From the NCBI RefSeq assembly GCF_003955735.1, contig NZ_CP034464.1, forward strand, positions 2,480,001 through 2,544,000: DNA of 64,000 bases, in the 5' to 3' direction. Positions within the stretch are counted from its first letter, which is position 1. Each line of letters starts with the position of its first letter. The translations under genes were made by a program, and so were the position numbers. This document shows positions 15,867 through 24,272 of the stretch, one piece after another. The stretch comes from Undibacterium parvum (GTDB lineage: Bacteria > Pseudomonadota > Gammaproteobacteria > Burkholderiales > Burkholderiaceae_D). The notes under the pieces were generated by a model, which searched no databases, was not told the origin of the DNA, and worked only from the letters and a program-made list of their open reading frames with translations.

Positions 15867-16679
15867 ATGTGGATAAACGTGTTGCTAGGAAAGCGAGATT
15901 TACTTACTCCTTATTTTAAGTTTAAAAAGGAGTTGCGCGGAAATCTGACGTCAGTGTTGTTAGAGAATATATTCCGGCTTCGATATGAAGTGTACTGTCT
16001 GGAGTGTCAATTTCTTGCGATCGATGATTTTAAAAATGAACAGGAAAGCGATGAGTATGATGATTGCTCTACGCATTTCGCAGCTTTCACTTTAGATGAC
16101 ACTATCATTGCTACTGTTCGGTTGGTGCAACCGAGCTCCGAGCAAAACTATCCGTTTGAAAATCACTGTGCAGTGTTTGATACCTATCTTATGCCCCCCA
16201 GAGATATGACAGGTGAAGTGTCGCGATTGATCGTAAAGAAAAGCCATCGACGTAGGCAAGGTGATTCCATGCAAGGTGTAACTCGTGAATTTCGTGAGAA
16301 AGGAAAAGTATCGGCGATAAAACCGCATCACGGAGGACGTAAACGCGATGGTGATAGCCCTATGCTTTTGCTAGGTTTGTATAGAGAAATGTATCGTTAC
16401 AGTAAAGAACATGGAATACGTTGGTGGTATGCAGCGATGGAAAATTCGGTTGCCCGCTCGCTAGGGAAAATCGGATTTGAGTTCCTGCCGATTGGGCCAC
16501 AAACTGACTACTATGGACCGGTCACACCCTATGTTGTGAACGTCGACGAAGTTCACCACCGACTACAGTTAGAGAATAAACTTTTAGCCGCTTGGTTCAA
16601 CGATGAACGCATACCTTTTCCCGTATTGATAGGAAGTTGGGTCGATCAGTTTTTACGTCGGTTTAGAAGTAAGAAATGA
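15867..16679 (+). CDS. PEP-CTERM/exosortase system-associated acyltransferase (GNAT, autoinducer-synthase-like)
   Basis: A 270-residue protein of the LuxI/FeeM-like GNAT group, matching the TIGR03694-type family tied to exosortase systems. Family features are FRLRYEVYCLECQFL at the N-terminus, FAAFTLDDTIIATVRLVQPS (strand pair of the acyl donor site), GEVSRLIVKKSHRRR, and MLLLGLYREMYRYSKEHGIRWWYAAME. Relatives take an acyl group from acyl-ACP and transfer it to an amino acid or similar amine; the acceptor here is unknown. The insert between residues ~130 and 165 is rich in Lys/Arg/Gly. Ribosome site TAAGGTGG before ATG 15867. It closes the plus-strand cassette, and the dedicated ACP gene at the other end could supply its donor. 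Confidence 0.85.
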   Translation: MWINVLLGKRDLLTPYFKFKKELRGNLTSVLLENIFRLRYEVYCLECQFLAIDDFKNEQESDEYDDCSTHFAAFTLDDTIIATVRLVQPSSEQNYPFENHCAVFDTYLMPPRDMTGEVSRLIVKKSHRRRQGDSMQGVTREFREKGKVSAIKPHHGGRKRDGDSPMLLLGLYREMYRYSKEHGIRWWYAAMENSVARSLGKIGFEFLPIGPQTDYYGPVTPYVVNVDEVHHRLQLENKLLAAWFNDERIPFPVLIGSWVDQFLRRFRSKK

Positions 16680-16787
16680 GCATCTAGGGAATTCGCTTAC
16701 TTGAGTTAAAATTCCTGGCCTAATATTCCGGCAATAATGCAAATACAGAGATGTTAGTTTTGGCCGATATCGGCAGAAAATAAATAT

Positions 16788-17000
16788 ATGACTACAGAAG
16801 AACGTTTGATAGACCTGGAAATTAAAATTACGCGGCAAGACGATTTATTGGATACGCTTAACACCTTGGTGTATAGACAGCAGGAAAAAATTTCGGAACT
16901 CGAAGCCCTGTGTTTGGCTCTAGCAACGCGTATGCGTGAATTAGCGGTGTCCGCCAATCAAAGGGGCGTAACGCTTGATGAGCGACCTCCCCACTATTAG
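16788..17000 (+). CDS. slyX: SlyX family protein
   Basis: A 70-residue SlyX-like protein: a short coiled coil (EERLIDLEIKITRQDDLLDTLNTLVYRQQEKISELEAL) with a C-terminal P-P-H-Y, the usual ending of this family. Function is unknown; the name comes from its position near slyD in E. coli, which is not conserved here. Stands alone between the acyltransferase gene and a convergent HDOD gene. Confidence 0.9.
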   Translation: MTTEERLIDLEIKITRQDDLLDTLNTLVYRQQEKISELEALCLALATRMRELAVSANQRGVTLDERPPHY

Positions 17001-17021
17001 CCTAGCCGTATACAGTCCGTG

Positions 17022-17876
17022 TTACATGAGCAATGCGGCGGTGAGTGAACGTACCTCTTCGTTTGACTCCGCCGTAATCTCATTTAAAGTAGTATCGCCA
17101 ACGAAAAAATCAATTTCAGATGTGCTTTGGTCTATCACTGCTTGTGTTCTCGTGTCCAAAGGAGAAACTACGCTGGCAAGGTCATTAGCGACCATCAAGA
17201 TATCGCCAAGTGACTCTGCTGGTAGTACTAGCAAACCATTCCATAAATTTTCTACTGCTTTGATAACGACTGCTGGCACCATCAATTTTTTAAGTACGGC
17301 TCGACCTATGATCGCCTCAGATGACTCTTCAATTTCCTCAGTATTATCTGATCCGTTATTCGCTGTGTCGAGTAGCGTGGGGAACTCGTGCGCTCGAGAT
17401 AGTAAATAGAAGCCTGCCACTTCATGGACGATGCCTGCAAACATAGCGGTTTCATAATCGACATGGCTGATTTTTTTTGCAATGACATGCGCCAATGCTG
17501 CTACGTTTGCCGAGTGTTCCCATAATTGATTGGCTTTGATACGTAGTTGAGGGTCTGTGATGGCCAGACTTAGCTGTCGAATCACCACGGAAATAACGAT
17601 AGAACGCAGGGTCGTAAAACCCAGGATAGTGACTGCTGTTTTCACATTGGTCACACCACCACCAAATCGGGAATATGCAACAGAATTGGCGATCGCCACC
17701 AATCTCGCCGCCAGTAAGGGTTCTGTGATCACCAAATTTGCTGCGGTTTCTATGCCGCAATCAGGGTCATCTAAAGCTTCTTGAATTTTAATTGAGGCGT
17801 TGACGTTGGTCGGGAAGACGAGTTCGCCCTGCCTGATTTGTTCTATGATGTGCTTGAGTGCCTGACCGCGATTCAT
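17022..17876 (-). CDS. HDOD domain-containing signalling protein
   Basis: A 284-residue protein made mostly of one HDOD domain (~residues 15-215), a relative of HD phosphohydrolases that lacks the metal ligands. Segments IQEALDDPDCGIETAANLVITEPLLAARLVAIANSVAY, VKTAVTILGFTTLRSIVI and LWEHSANVAALAHVIAKK are typical; the site where HD enzymes have His-Asp reads GIVHEVAGFYLL. HDOD proteins act as non-enzymatic adaptors in cyclic-di-GMP, motility and stress signalling. ATG 17876 has an AAGAGGA ribosome site. It is 66 bases downstream of a chemoreceptor gene on the same strand, so a role in taxis or motility signalling is plausible but not shown. Confidence 0.88.
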   Translation of the reverse strand: MNRGQALKHIIEQIRQGELVFPTNVNASIKIQEALDDPDCGIETAANLVITEPLLAARLVAIANSVAYSRFGGGVTNVKTAVTILGFTTLRSIVISVVIRQLSLAITDPQLRIKANQLWEHSANVAALAHVIAKKISHVDYETAMFAGIVHEVAGFYLLSRAHEFPTLLDTANNGSDNTEEIEESSEAIIGRAVLKKLMVPAVVIKAVENLWNGLLVLPAESLGDILMVANDLASVVSPLDTRTQAVIDQSTSEIDFFVGDTTLNEITAESNEEVRSLTAALLM

Positions 17877-17942
17877 GTTGACGTCCTCTTTCTAGCTTAA
17901 AGACCTAATTGAACCTTTGCAACAACATCACCAGCCCGATAT

Positions 17943-19613
17943 TCAGTTATCTGATTTCATTATATGCATTAAACGACCAGCTCGCGCAATCAGTGAAGAA
18001 TCATCTTTGGCCATTTCGCTAGCGGCGATGGATTTAGCTGGACGCACAAGTCTGGCTACGCCAGCGTTCTGCTCAAGTTTAAAGGCGGAAACTGTTCTAG
18101 CCAAAGCCGCGGCTTGCTCCTCCATGCTTTCGGCGGCGGCGGCGGCTTGCTCGACCAATGCCGCATTTTGCTGGGTCATTTCATCCATTTGGGTGATCGC
18201 CCGATTAACCTCTTCTATTCCGGCGCTTTGCTCTTGCCCAGCCGCAGTGATTTCACTCATGATGTCGGCTACATGTTTGACCGAACTGACAATATCTTCC
18301 ATGGTCTTACCGGCAGCATCCACCATTTTTGCGCCCGCATCGACTTTTTCTACCGAGTCGCCGATCAAGGTCTTGATTTCTTTCGCTGCGCTGGCGCTAC
18401 GTTGAGCTAAATTACGCACCTCGGAGGCGACCACCGCAAAGCCGCGGCCTTGTTCTCCAGCTCGAGCCGCCTCAACCGCTGCATTCAAGGCCAGAATATT
18501 CGTTTGAAAAGCAATCCCATCAATCACCGAAATAATATCGACAATTTTTCGTGAACTATCCTTGATTGAATTCATGGTATGTACTACCTGACCAACTTCG
18601 CGACCTCCTTTCACGGCAAAATCAGAGGCAGATATGACCAAAGTATTGGCTTGTCTGGCATTGTCGGCATTGTGTTTAACAGTGGCGGTAATTTCTTCCA
18701 TGGAACTAGCGGTTTCTTCCAGAGCACCCGCCTGAGTCTCGGTGCGCGAGGATAAATCTGAGTTGCCCGCAGAAATTTCGCCTGAAGCTGTGGCGATCGC
18801 GTCTGTTCCAACTCTGACCTCACTGACGATGCGATGCAAGTTATCGTTCATCTCTTTTAGAGCATTGATTAATTCGCTGATTTCATCTGAGCCATTGGCG
18901 CCTTCGTGAAATGCCAACTCACCTGCCGCCACGCGTTGTGCGATCCCCAGCGCATCGCGTAGAGGCGTCGTGATGCTGCGTGTCATGAAGACTGAAAACG
19001 CTGCTCCTATGAGCAACATAACCGCACAAATTGAAAACAAGATCATAGTTAAATGTTTGCCGCGTAGCTCGGTGTCTGCGGCTAAATCCTGCGCTGATTT
19101 CGCTTGTAGTTCAACTAGCTTATTAATTTCTAGTACGGCTTTTTGCTGCAATGGGTCAATTTTTGTGGCGATAACTTTGACGGCTTCCTCGCTATTAAAT
19201 TCCAATATCATTTTATAGGCCTCTTTATTCGGGGCCTCAGTTTCAGCGTCAAGTTGGTTAATGCTCGCGATCAGAGTTTTTTCTTGTTCTGAGACACCGC
19301 TAGCGATTAGTTTGTCGCGTGCTTCAACAAAGCGGGCGCGATGAGTTTTGGAGATCAGTTTGAGCTTATCGATTTCACCTACGTCGCTTTGTAGGCCAAT
19401 ATTACGCAAGGCAATGCCACCTTCGAGTAGACTGCTTTTCATGTTGGCCGCGAGCGCAGATTTAGTATTTGAGAGTTCGAGTCCTGCAATCATCTGACGG
19501 CGATTGTTAGCGCTAAAAAAACTATCTGCTGCTAGCAACACAATGAGCATCGTGAGAATGACGCCAAAGCCTACCGCGAGGCGCGTTCCTATACGCAGAT
19601 TACGTAAGTTCAT
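17943..19613 (-). CDS. Methyl-accepting chemotaxis protein
   Basis: A ~556-residue transmembrane chemoreceptor. TM1 is [23 protein letters not shown], a four-helix-bundle periplasmic sensor (~35-190) follows, then TM2 ([24 protein letters not shown]), a HAMP domain and the long coiled-coil signalling domain. The kinase-contact tip is present: [37 protein letters not shown]. The methylation helices are rich in Glu/Gln pairs. ATG 19613 is chosen because GGAGA lies seven bases upstream and it starts [12 protein letters not shown], the usual N-terminus; GTG/ATG further upstream adds nine residues. The ligand cannot be predicted. It lies beside an HDOD gene; no che genes are nearby. Confidence 0.93.
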   Translation of the reverse strand: MNLRNLRIGTRLAVGFGVILTMLIVLLAADSFFSANNRRQMIAGLELSNTKSALAANMKSSLLEGGIALRNIGLQSDVGEIDKLKLISKTHRARFVEARDKLIASGVSEQEKTLIASINQLDAETEAPNKEAYKMILEFNSEEAVKVIATKIDPLQQKAVLEINKLVELQAKSAQDLAADTELRGKHLTMILFSICAVMLLIGAAFSVFMTRSITTPLRDALGIAQRVAAGELAFHEGANGSDEISELINALKEMNDNLHRIVSEVRVGTDAIATASGEISAGNSDLSSRTETQAGALEETASSMEEITATVKHNADNARQANTLVISASDFAVKGGREVGQVVHTMNSIKDSSRKIVDIISVIDGIAFQTNILALNAAVEAARAGEQGRGFAVVASEVRNLAQRSASAAKEIKTLIGDSVEKVDAGAKMVDAAGKTMEDIVSSVKHVADIMSEITAAGQEQSAGIEEVNRAITQMDEMTQQNAALVEQAAAAAESMEEQAAALARTVSAFKLEQNAGVARLVRPAKSIAASEMAKDDSSLIARAGRLMHIMKSDN

Positions 19614-19981
19614 ACAGATTCTCCGACAAAAATTGATCATAATCAGATGTGGCTAAAGGCAAGAAAATAGCAACAAATGATGCATTTTGATAATAACAGT
19701 AGCAGAAATTGAGCAGGATAAAATCTGGAATCTAGTGCTTAATTAAAAAGATACTTTGGAACTGTGAATGTCTATCCATACTAGAAAAAATATTCAACCA
19801 TAATATGACAAAATTGCCCGTGTGCACAGAACAGAAAAAGACATTGCTCGTTGCTTGGCCTGCGCCCGCTGTTCTTGGCGTATTTCAACTGTCGTCTAAC
19901 TAGTATCAATGATTTGCCAGGTTCTCACCGCGTGCTGGCACATGTTATCTGGAGCAGTATCGTACGATTCCCGACAAAAAA
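19614..19981. other. Intergenic region between Cache protein and chemoreceptor genes
   Basis: About 370 bases on the upstream side of the chemoreceptor gene and the downstream side of the Cache-protein gene, both minus strand. Should hold the chemoreceptor promoter. No gene, clear terminator or repeat seen. Confidence 0.45.
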
Positions 19982-20443
19982 TCACTTATAGATGCCGCAG
20001 CCGACGATCACGTTTTCATATTTTTCTATATACATGGACTTTTGTTCTATCTGTTTCGAGACAGGATTGAGGAACTTGTAATCTTGCCAGGCGTTGCCAC
20101 TTTTTTTCGCTAGTTCTATGCGTTCTTTGATAAAGTGCTTTCCATCAACGTCGGTCAATTCCATCATGTCCTTGCCGACCATCTTGGGGTTGATATGCGC
20201 TAGATTCTGGCCCGTGATGCTATACACCACTGTATATAGATCTTTCTCCTTGTATTGTCCATCGCGCTTATTGATTTCAGTGATAGTATTTTCAATGCCA
20301 TTTTTTTTCATTGCAGCAATGGTTTTTTGTACCATCGCCTTGGCCTCTGCCGCACTACCGTGATCTTCTGCTGCAGTTGCTACAGAAACACAAAGCAACA
20401 CAGAAAAAGTAATAGCCTGCCAACTAGTTTGTTGTGTGAACAT
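19982..20443 (-). CDS. Stand-alone periplasmic single-Cache domain protein
   Basis: A 153-residue exported protein: signal peptide (ITFSVLLCVSVATA, cut before AEDH), then a single Cache_2-like domain. Recognisable features are a long first helix (AEAKAMVQKTIAAMKKNGIENTITEINKRDGQY), YTVVYSITGQNLAHINPKMVGKDMMELTDVDGKHFIKE, and the final FLNPVSKQIEQKSMYIEKYENVIVGCGIYK strands. This is the small-molecule sensor normally found outside chemoreceptors and histidine kinases, here without a membrane or signalling part. It may act as a soluble ligand-binding partner for a receptor. The next gene on the same strand is a chemoreceptor, ~370 bases away. Confidence 0.8.
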   Translation of the reverse strand: MFTQQTSWQAITFSVLLCVSVATAAEDHGSAAEAKAMVQKTIAAMKKNGIENTITEINKRDGQYKEKDLYTVVYSITGQNLAHINPKMVGKDMMELTDVDGKHFIKERIELAKKSGNAWQDYKFLNPVSKQIEQKSMYIEKYENVIVGCGIYK

Positions 20444-20625
20444 GGTGCCCCCTTTTTTATTTCACAAACACAATGTTTGTCTTACCTTAGCATAGTAGAG
20501 ACATCGATTTTTACCAGAATAAATATATGTTTTTCCTTAATGCTCGCTCGATAAATATTAATTTAGTATATTTTTTTACATGTAAAATGCGTGCGATAAG
20601 CAGATATTTTTAAGAGGAATTTTCT

Positions 20626-21075
20626 ATGTTCCGAATACAGTCATTTCTATTATGTGCAGCAATGATCGCCCAGGATACCGGCGGAGGCGGGGACGCCCAT
20701 GCACAGAACTCGCTCGCATTGCCAGATGCTGTCGCGTCCTCATATGTACTAACACTTCAGGCAGCGAGCACTCTGCGACTAGCTCAAGAGTCCTTAAGTT
20801 TACGTCTATTAGATTTTAAAGATTCACGCTGTCCACCTGGTGTGCAATGCATGTGGGCTGGGCAGGCAACGGTGACGATTTTGTTGACGCAAACTGGCGA
20901 GCCATCAGTGACATTAGTGATTGCTACCCCGGCACCTAAAGATTTACCAGGTGGCGCTAGCTTTAACGGCTTTCGATTTAGTTTGCAAGCACTGGAGCCA
21001 TCACCTACGGTCAAGGGGGCAATTAGTCTGGATCAGGTTAGGGCCACTGTTTTGATTGAAAAAATACAAAAGTAA
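20626..21075 (+). CDS. Small secreted protein of unknown function with CPPGVQC motif
   Basis: A 149-residue protein with a short, imperfect signal-like N-terminus (MFRIQSFLLCAAMIAQ, Gly/Asp-rich patch, then AHAQ) and a beta-rich body. The clearest feature is DSRCPPGVQCMWAGQATVTI near residues 66-85: two cysteines six apart followed by a W-A-G, a pattern I have seen in uncharacterised envelope proteins and which suggests a disulfide loop in a small beta-sandwich. AAGAGGA ribosome site before ATG 20626. Fourteen bases separate it from the VOC gene, so they may share an mRNA. No function can be assigned. Confidence 0.7.
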   Translation: MFRIQSFLLCAAMIAQDTGGGGDAHAQNSLALPDAVASSYVLTLQAASTLRLAQESLSLRLLDFKDSRCPPGVQCMWAGQATVTILLTQTGEPSVTLVIATPAPKDLPGGASFNGFRFSLQALEPSPTVKGAISLDQVRATVLIEKIQK

Positions 21076-21089
21076 GGAATAGAATTTTT

Positions 21090-21473
21090 ATGAAATTTGC
21101 CTACACCATTATCTATGTGCCGGACGTCGCCGCTTCACTCGCATTTTTTGAGAATGCTTTTGGTTTTTCTCCTCGCTTTCTGCACGAATCGGGGATGTAT
21201 GGGGAGCTAGAAACAGGTGCGACTACCCTCGCGTTTGCGGCACACGCCATGGGCGAAATGAATTTTCCTGCTGGCCACCTTGCCGCCCATGAAACGAGCA
21301 AACCATTAGGGATGGAAGTTGCTTTTGTTACCGATGATGTAAGGTTTGCGCATGCCCAGGCCTTACATGCCGGGGCCGTTGAACTTGCGCCGCCAGTCGA
21401 AAAACCTTGGGGGCAAATAGTCTCTTACCTGCGTTGCCCGGATGGCAGTCTGGTCGAATTATGTACCCCATGA
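21090..21473 (+). CDS. VOC family (glyoxalase/bleomycin resistance-type) protein
   Basis: A 127-residue protein with two beta-alpha-beta-beta-beta units of the vicinal oxygen chelate fold: FAYTIIYVPDVAASLAFFENAFGFSPRFLHESGMYGELETG and GMEVAFVTDDVRFAHAQALHAGAVELAPPVEKPWGQIVSYLRCPDGSLVELC. The ending SLVELC supplies the glutamate metal ligand common to this superfamily. Members include dioxygenases, isomerases, glyoxalase I and resistance proteins; the metal and substrate here are not readable. AAGGA ribosome site before ATG 21090. Confidence 0.88.
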   Translation: MKFAYTIIYVPDVAASLAFFENAFGFSPRFLHESGMYGELETGATTLAFAAHAMGEMNFPAGHLAAHETSKPLGMEVAFVTDDVRFAHAQALHAGAVELAPPVEKPWGQIVSYLRCPDGSLVELCTP

Positions 21474-21645
21474 GCGCATAATTTTAACTTTTCTTGTTTG
21501 TAATTTTGAGAGTAATTTCATAGATTTTTGGGACGAAATCGTGGCAAATTGAAATGGGTTTCATCCTTGGTGTAGTGAAAGTTGCATTTATTTTGAATTG
21601 AACAATAAGCCGAGTGCATTTTTCTTGGCAAAAAAGGAGATTGAA

Positions 21646-22761
21646 ATGATAGTTGGCCTGCCAAAGGAAGTGAAAAACCATGAATATCGTGTTGGATTAA
21701 CCCCTTCTAGTGTGCGCGAATTGAGCACACGCGGACATCAGGTATTGGTGCAGAAAAATGCTGGTGCCGAAATCGGTTTATCTGATGCTCAATATGTGGC
21801 AGCTGGTGCAATTTTGCTCGACACTGCGCAAGAAATTTTTGCCCGCTCAGAAATGATCGTAAAAGTCAAAGAGCCGCAACCGGCTGAGTGCGCCATGCTT
21901 AGGGACGGGCAAATTCTCTACACTTACTTACATCTGGCACCGGATCCTGAACAAACCGCTGCTTTAGTCAAATCGGGAGCAGTTTGTATCGCTTACGAAA
22001 CTATTACTGGCAGTAACGGTGGCTTGCCCCTGTTGGCACCTATGAGTGAAGTCGCGGGACGCATGGCTATTCAGGCTGGCGCTGCGCATTTAGAAAAATC
22101 CAAAGGTGGTATGGGCTTGCTATTGGGCGGCGTGCCAGGGGTTGCTCCAGGTCACGTGGTGATTATCGGTGCCGGGGTGGTGGGAAGTAATGCCATGCAA
22201 ATGGCGATCGGTGCTGGAGCAAGAGTAACCATACTCGATAAAAGTGTCGATAGGTTGCGGCAACTTGATCTCATTTATGGCAATCGTATCAGCACCTTGT
22301 ACTCAAACGTACAATCGATAGAGGAATCGGTATTGTCGGCTGATTTGGTGATAGGCGGTGTTTTGGTACCTGGTGCTGCAGCGCCAAAATTGGTGAGCCG
22401 GGATTTAATTTCAAGAATGAAAAAGGGAGCCGTGGTGGTTGATGTTGCGATTGACCAAGGTGGATGTTTTGCAACCTCCCATGCCACAACTCACGCTGAA
22501 CCCACTTTTATCCTCGATGGCGTAGTGCATTACTGCGTCGCCAATATGCCTGGAGCAGTCGCGCGTACTTCGACCTTTGCGCTCAATAATGCCACCATAG
22601 GACATGCGGTGGCGCTTGCCGATAAAGGTTGGCAAGCTGCCATGCGTGAAGATGCGCACCTCAAAAATGGTCTCAATGTTTGCCAGGGTAAGCTTACCTA
22701 CCAAGCGGTGGCGGAAGCGCTAGGTTATGCGTATGTGAGCCCCGATGCCTTACTGAACTAG
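21646..22761 (+). CDS. ald: Alanine dehydrogenase
   Basis: A 371-residue NAD-dependent enzyme converting L-alanine to pyruvate and ammonia, and the reverse. It starts MIVGLPKEVKNHEYRVGLTP, the standard Ald N-terminus with the pyruvate-binding Arg15. Other landmarks are VKVKEPQPAE (Lys75 region), YTYLHLAPD (His96 region), and the Rossmann motif VVIIGAGVVGSNAMQMAIGAGA. A catalytic-loop segment is VVDVAIDQGGC, and the end has NMPGAVARTSTFALNNAT. ATG 21646 is fixed by AAGGAGA; the frame is open 16 codons further up but without support. Cytoplasmic, hexameric in known members. Stands alone. Confidence 0.95.
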   Translation: MIVGLPKEVKNHEYRVGLTPSSVRELSTRGHQVLVQKNAGAEIGLSDAQYVAAGAILLDTAQEIFARSEMIVKVKEPQPAECAMLRDGQILYTYLHLAPDPEQTAALVKSGAVCIAYETITGSNGGLPLLAPMSEVAGRMAIQAGAAHLEKSKGGMGLLLGGVPGVAPGHVVIIGAGVVGSNAMQMAIGAGARVTILDKSVDRLRQLDLIYGNRISTLYSNVQSIEESVLSADLVIGGVLVPGAAAPKLVSRDLISRMKKGAVVVDVAIDQGGCFATSHATTHAEPTFILDGVVHYCVANMPGAVARTSTFALNNATIGHAVALADKGWQAAMREDAHLKNGLNVCQGKLTYQAVAEALGYAYVSPDALLN

Positions 22762-22931
22762 TTTTACGCTAGCGTATTTTCTTTAAAAATTTACTGTTCA
22801 CTAGCGCTAGCTGACATTGATTTTTTGTGGAAATTCACTACAATTTAAAGACTAGGTTTTGCATACTTTATCGTTATTTCAAGTCTAGAATAATGATATC
22901 CGTAGTCTATCTTCTGACTTCGTACCGGTCA

Positions 22932-22975
22932 CCATGGTTAATTGCACGGCCTCTCGGGTACGTGATTAACCATGG
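22932..22975 (+). promoter_or_regulatory. Inverted repeat just before the membrane-protein start
   Basis: Perfect 11-base arms ccatggttaat (22932-22942) and attaaccatgg (22965-22975). A second pair, cgtacc (22921-22926) and ggtacg (22957-22962), interleaves with the first, so the two stems would exclude each other or form a pseudoknot. The 3' arm covers the GGAG ribosome site region before ATG 22984. Confidence 0.55.
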
Positions 22976-22983
22976 AGTTCATC

Positions 22984-23496
22984 ATGAGACGGAGATTGTA
23001 TTTCATGCTGCCGGATATTCCCCACGCCAGAGCGATGTTGGATGAGTTATTGCTGGCACGTGTAGAAGAGCGACACATGCATTTTTGTGCCAAAGAAGGA
23101 ACACTGCCAGCCGATATGCCGGAGGCAAATTTTCTTCAGCAAACCGATATTATTCATGGGATAGGAATCGGCTCTATCATCGGGGCAGTTTCTGGAATGA
23201 TCGCTGGTGCCCTATTAATGATGTTCCCGCCCGAAGGCATGGAGTTACGGGTCGCCGCATTATTAGTTGCTGCTTTATGCGGGGCGATTTTTGGATCTTG
23301 GGCGTCGGGTATGGCAGCTGCAGCAATTCCTAGTTCCAGACTGGCACCATTTCGAGATGCGATCAAAGCCGGTCAGGTTTTATTAATTATTGATTTACCC
23401 TTGCGTCGCGTTGCTGAGATCGAAGAATTGATCTTGCAACGGCACCCTGAAGTTAATTTTGGTGGAATGGAGCCTCACATACCTGTGTTTCCGTGA
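22984..23496 (+). CDS. Membrane protein of unknown function (DUF1269-like layout)
   Basis: A ~170-residue protein with a soluble N-terminal part (RRRLYFMLPDIPHARAMLDELLLARVEERHMHFCAK), two Gly/Ala-rich membrane helices (GIGIGSIIGAVSGMIAGALLMMF and VAALLVAALCGAIFGSWASGMAAA) and a soluble tail ending in a ferredoxin-like strand-helix (LLIIDLPLRRVAEIEELIL). The layout, with a glycine-zipper hairpin inside an alpha/beta domain that resembles ACT/GlnB-type folds, recalls DUF1269 proteins; function unknown. ATG 22984 is favoured because GGAG lies six bases before it; ATG 22972 is possible. Monocistronic with its own terminator. Confidence 0.75.
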   Translation: MRRRLYFMLPDIPHARAMLDELLLARVEERHMHFCAKEGTLPADMPEANFLQQTDIIHGIGIGSIIGAVSGMIAGALLMMFPPEGMELRVAALLVAALCGAIFGSWASGMAAAAIPSSRLAPFRDAIKAGQVLLIIDLPLRRVAEIEELILQRHPEVNFGGMEPHIPVFP

Positions 23497-23519
23497 AAAT
23501 GAAGAAGAGGTATTCGGAT

Positions 23520-23550
23520 AGGGCGCCCAAATTTGGCGCCCTTCTTTTTT
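23520..23550 (+). terminator. Rho-independent terminator after the membrane-protein gene
   Basis: Eight-base stem agggcgcc (23520-23527) with ggcgccct (23535-23542), loop caaattt, followed by tcttttttg. It lies 24 bases after the stop. Confidence 0.85.
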
Positions 23551-23720
23551 GTATCCGCTCACCAGGCGTTTTTCACGAATTTGCAACGCTCTGTTTGCTT
23601 TCCAGACTATCGCTTGGCCTTACCCCCACAACGAACTGATTACAACTTGCATTGTTGGGGAAATAAGGCACAATGGAAACTCGAGAGCCTTCCCCCTAAT
23701 CCAACGCCTTGAGGTTTGTG

Positions 23721-24227
23721 ATGATGACTGTGCCTATCATTATTGATTTCGAAGCCTCAGGCTTTGGCAAAGGTAGTTATCCCATAGAAGTCGGATTTTC
23801 AGGGCGTCACGGTGAGGGCTGGTGCGCATTGATACGGCCGCAAGATGATTGGCATCACTGGGATCATGAGGCCGCCAGAATCCATCATATTCCCCGCGAA
23901 ATATTAGTCGAACGTGGCAAATCTGCCGTCTACGTGGCCGAGCAACTCAATTTTTTACTTAAGGGCTACACCGTGTACACCGACGGCTGGGGTCAGGATT
24001 ACGTCTGGATGGCGCGCTTATTTGACGCTGCCAATATGGTGCCACGTTTTAAATTAGCGGATCTGCGCGAAATTATCACCGAACAACAAAAATCCAATTG
24101 GCATGTGACCAAAGAAAACGTCTTGAAAGAATTGGGCATTGCCAGGCATAGAGCCAGTAGCGACGCCAGAGTCTTGCAACTAACCTGGTTGCGAACCTAT
24201 GATGCCGGGCGCCAATTGGACTCATAA
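23721..24227 (+). CDS. DEDD-type 3'-5' exonuclease-like protein
   Basis: A ~168-residue protein with the Exo I motif PIIIDFEASGFGKGSYPIEVGF (Asp/Glu pair), a middle segment with WDHEAARIHHIPREIL, an Exo II-like YTVYTDGWGQDYVWMARLF (Asp), and the Exo III-like HRASSDARVLQLTW (His and Asp). This is the DnaQ/RNase T superfamily; the order D-x-E, D, H-x4-D fits DEDDh enzymes. It is short and lacks any polymerase or helicase neighbour, so the substrate (DNA, RNA or small oligonucleotides) is open. ATG 23721 has a GAGG ribosome site six bases upstream; TTG 23709 is an unlikely alternative. Confidence 0.8.
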   Translation: MMTVPIIIDFEASGFGKGSYPIEVGFSGRHGEGWCALIRPQDDWHHWDHEAARIHHIPREILVERGKSAVYVAEQLNFLLKGYTVYTDGWGQDYVWMARLFDAANMVPRFKLADLREIITEQQKSNWHVTKENVLKELGIARHRASSDARVLQLTWLRTYDAGRQLDS

Positions 24228-24272
24228 ATTGACTTCAGCGGCCGCCCGCATCCTTAAATACCTCTTTCTACT

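Noticed and set aside
9433..16679. Complete exosortase/PEP-CTERM locus
   Set aside because: Only associated genes are present. No multi-pass exosortase and no protein with a PEP-CTERM tail was found in the window.
19934..19955. Sigma-54-like sequence (ctggcacatgttatctgg)
   Set aside because: It has TGGCAC but the expected GC at the -12 position is CT, and it points away from any plus-strand gene nearby.
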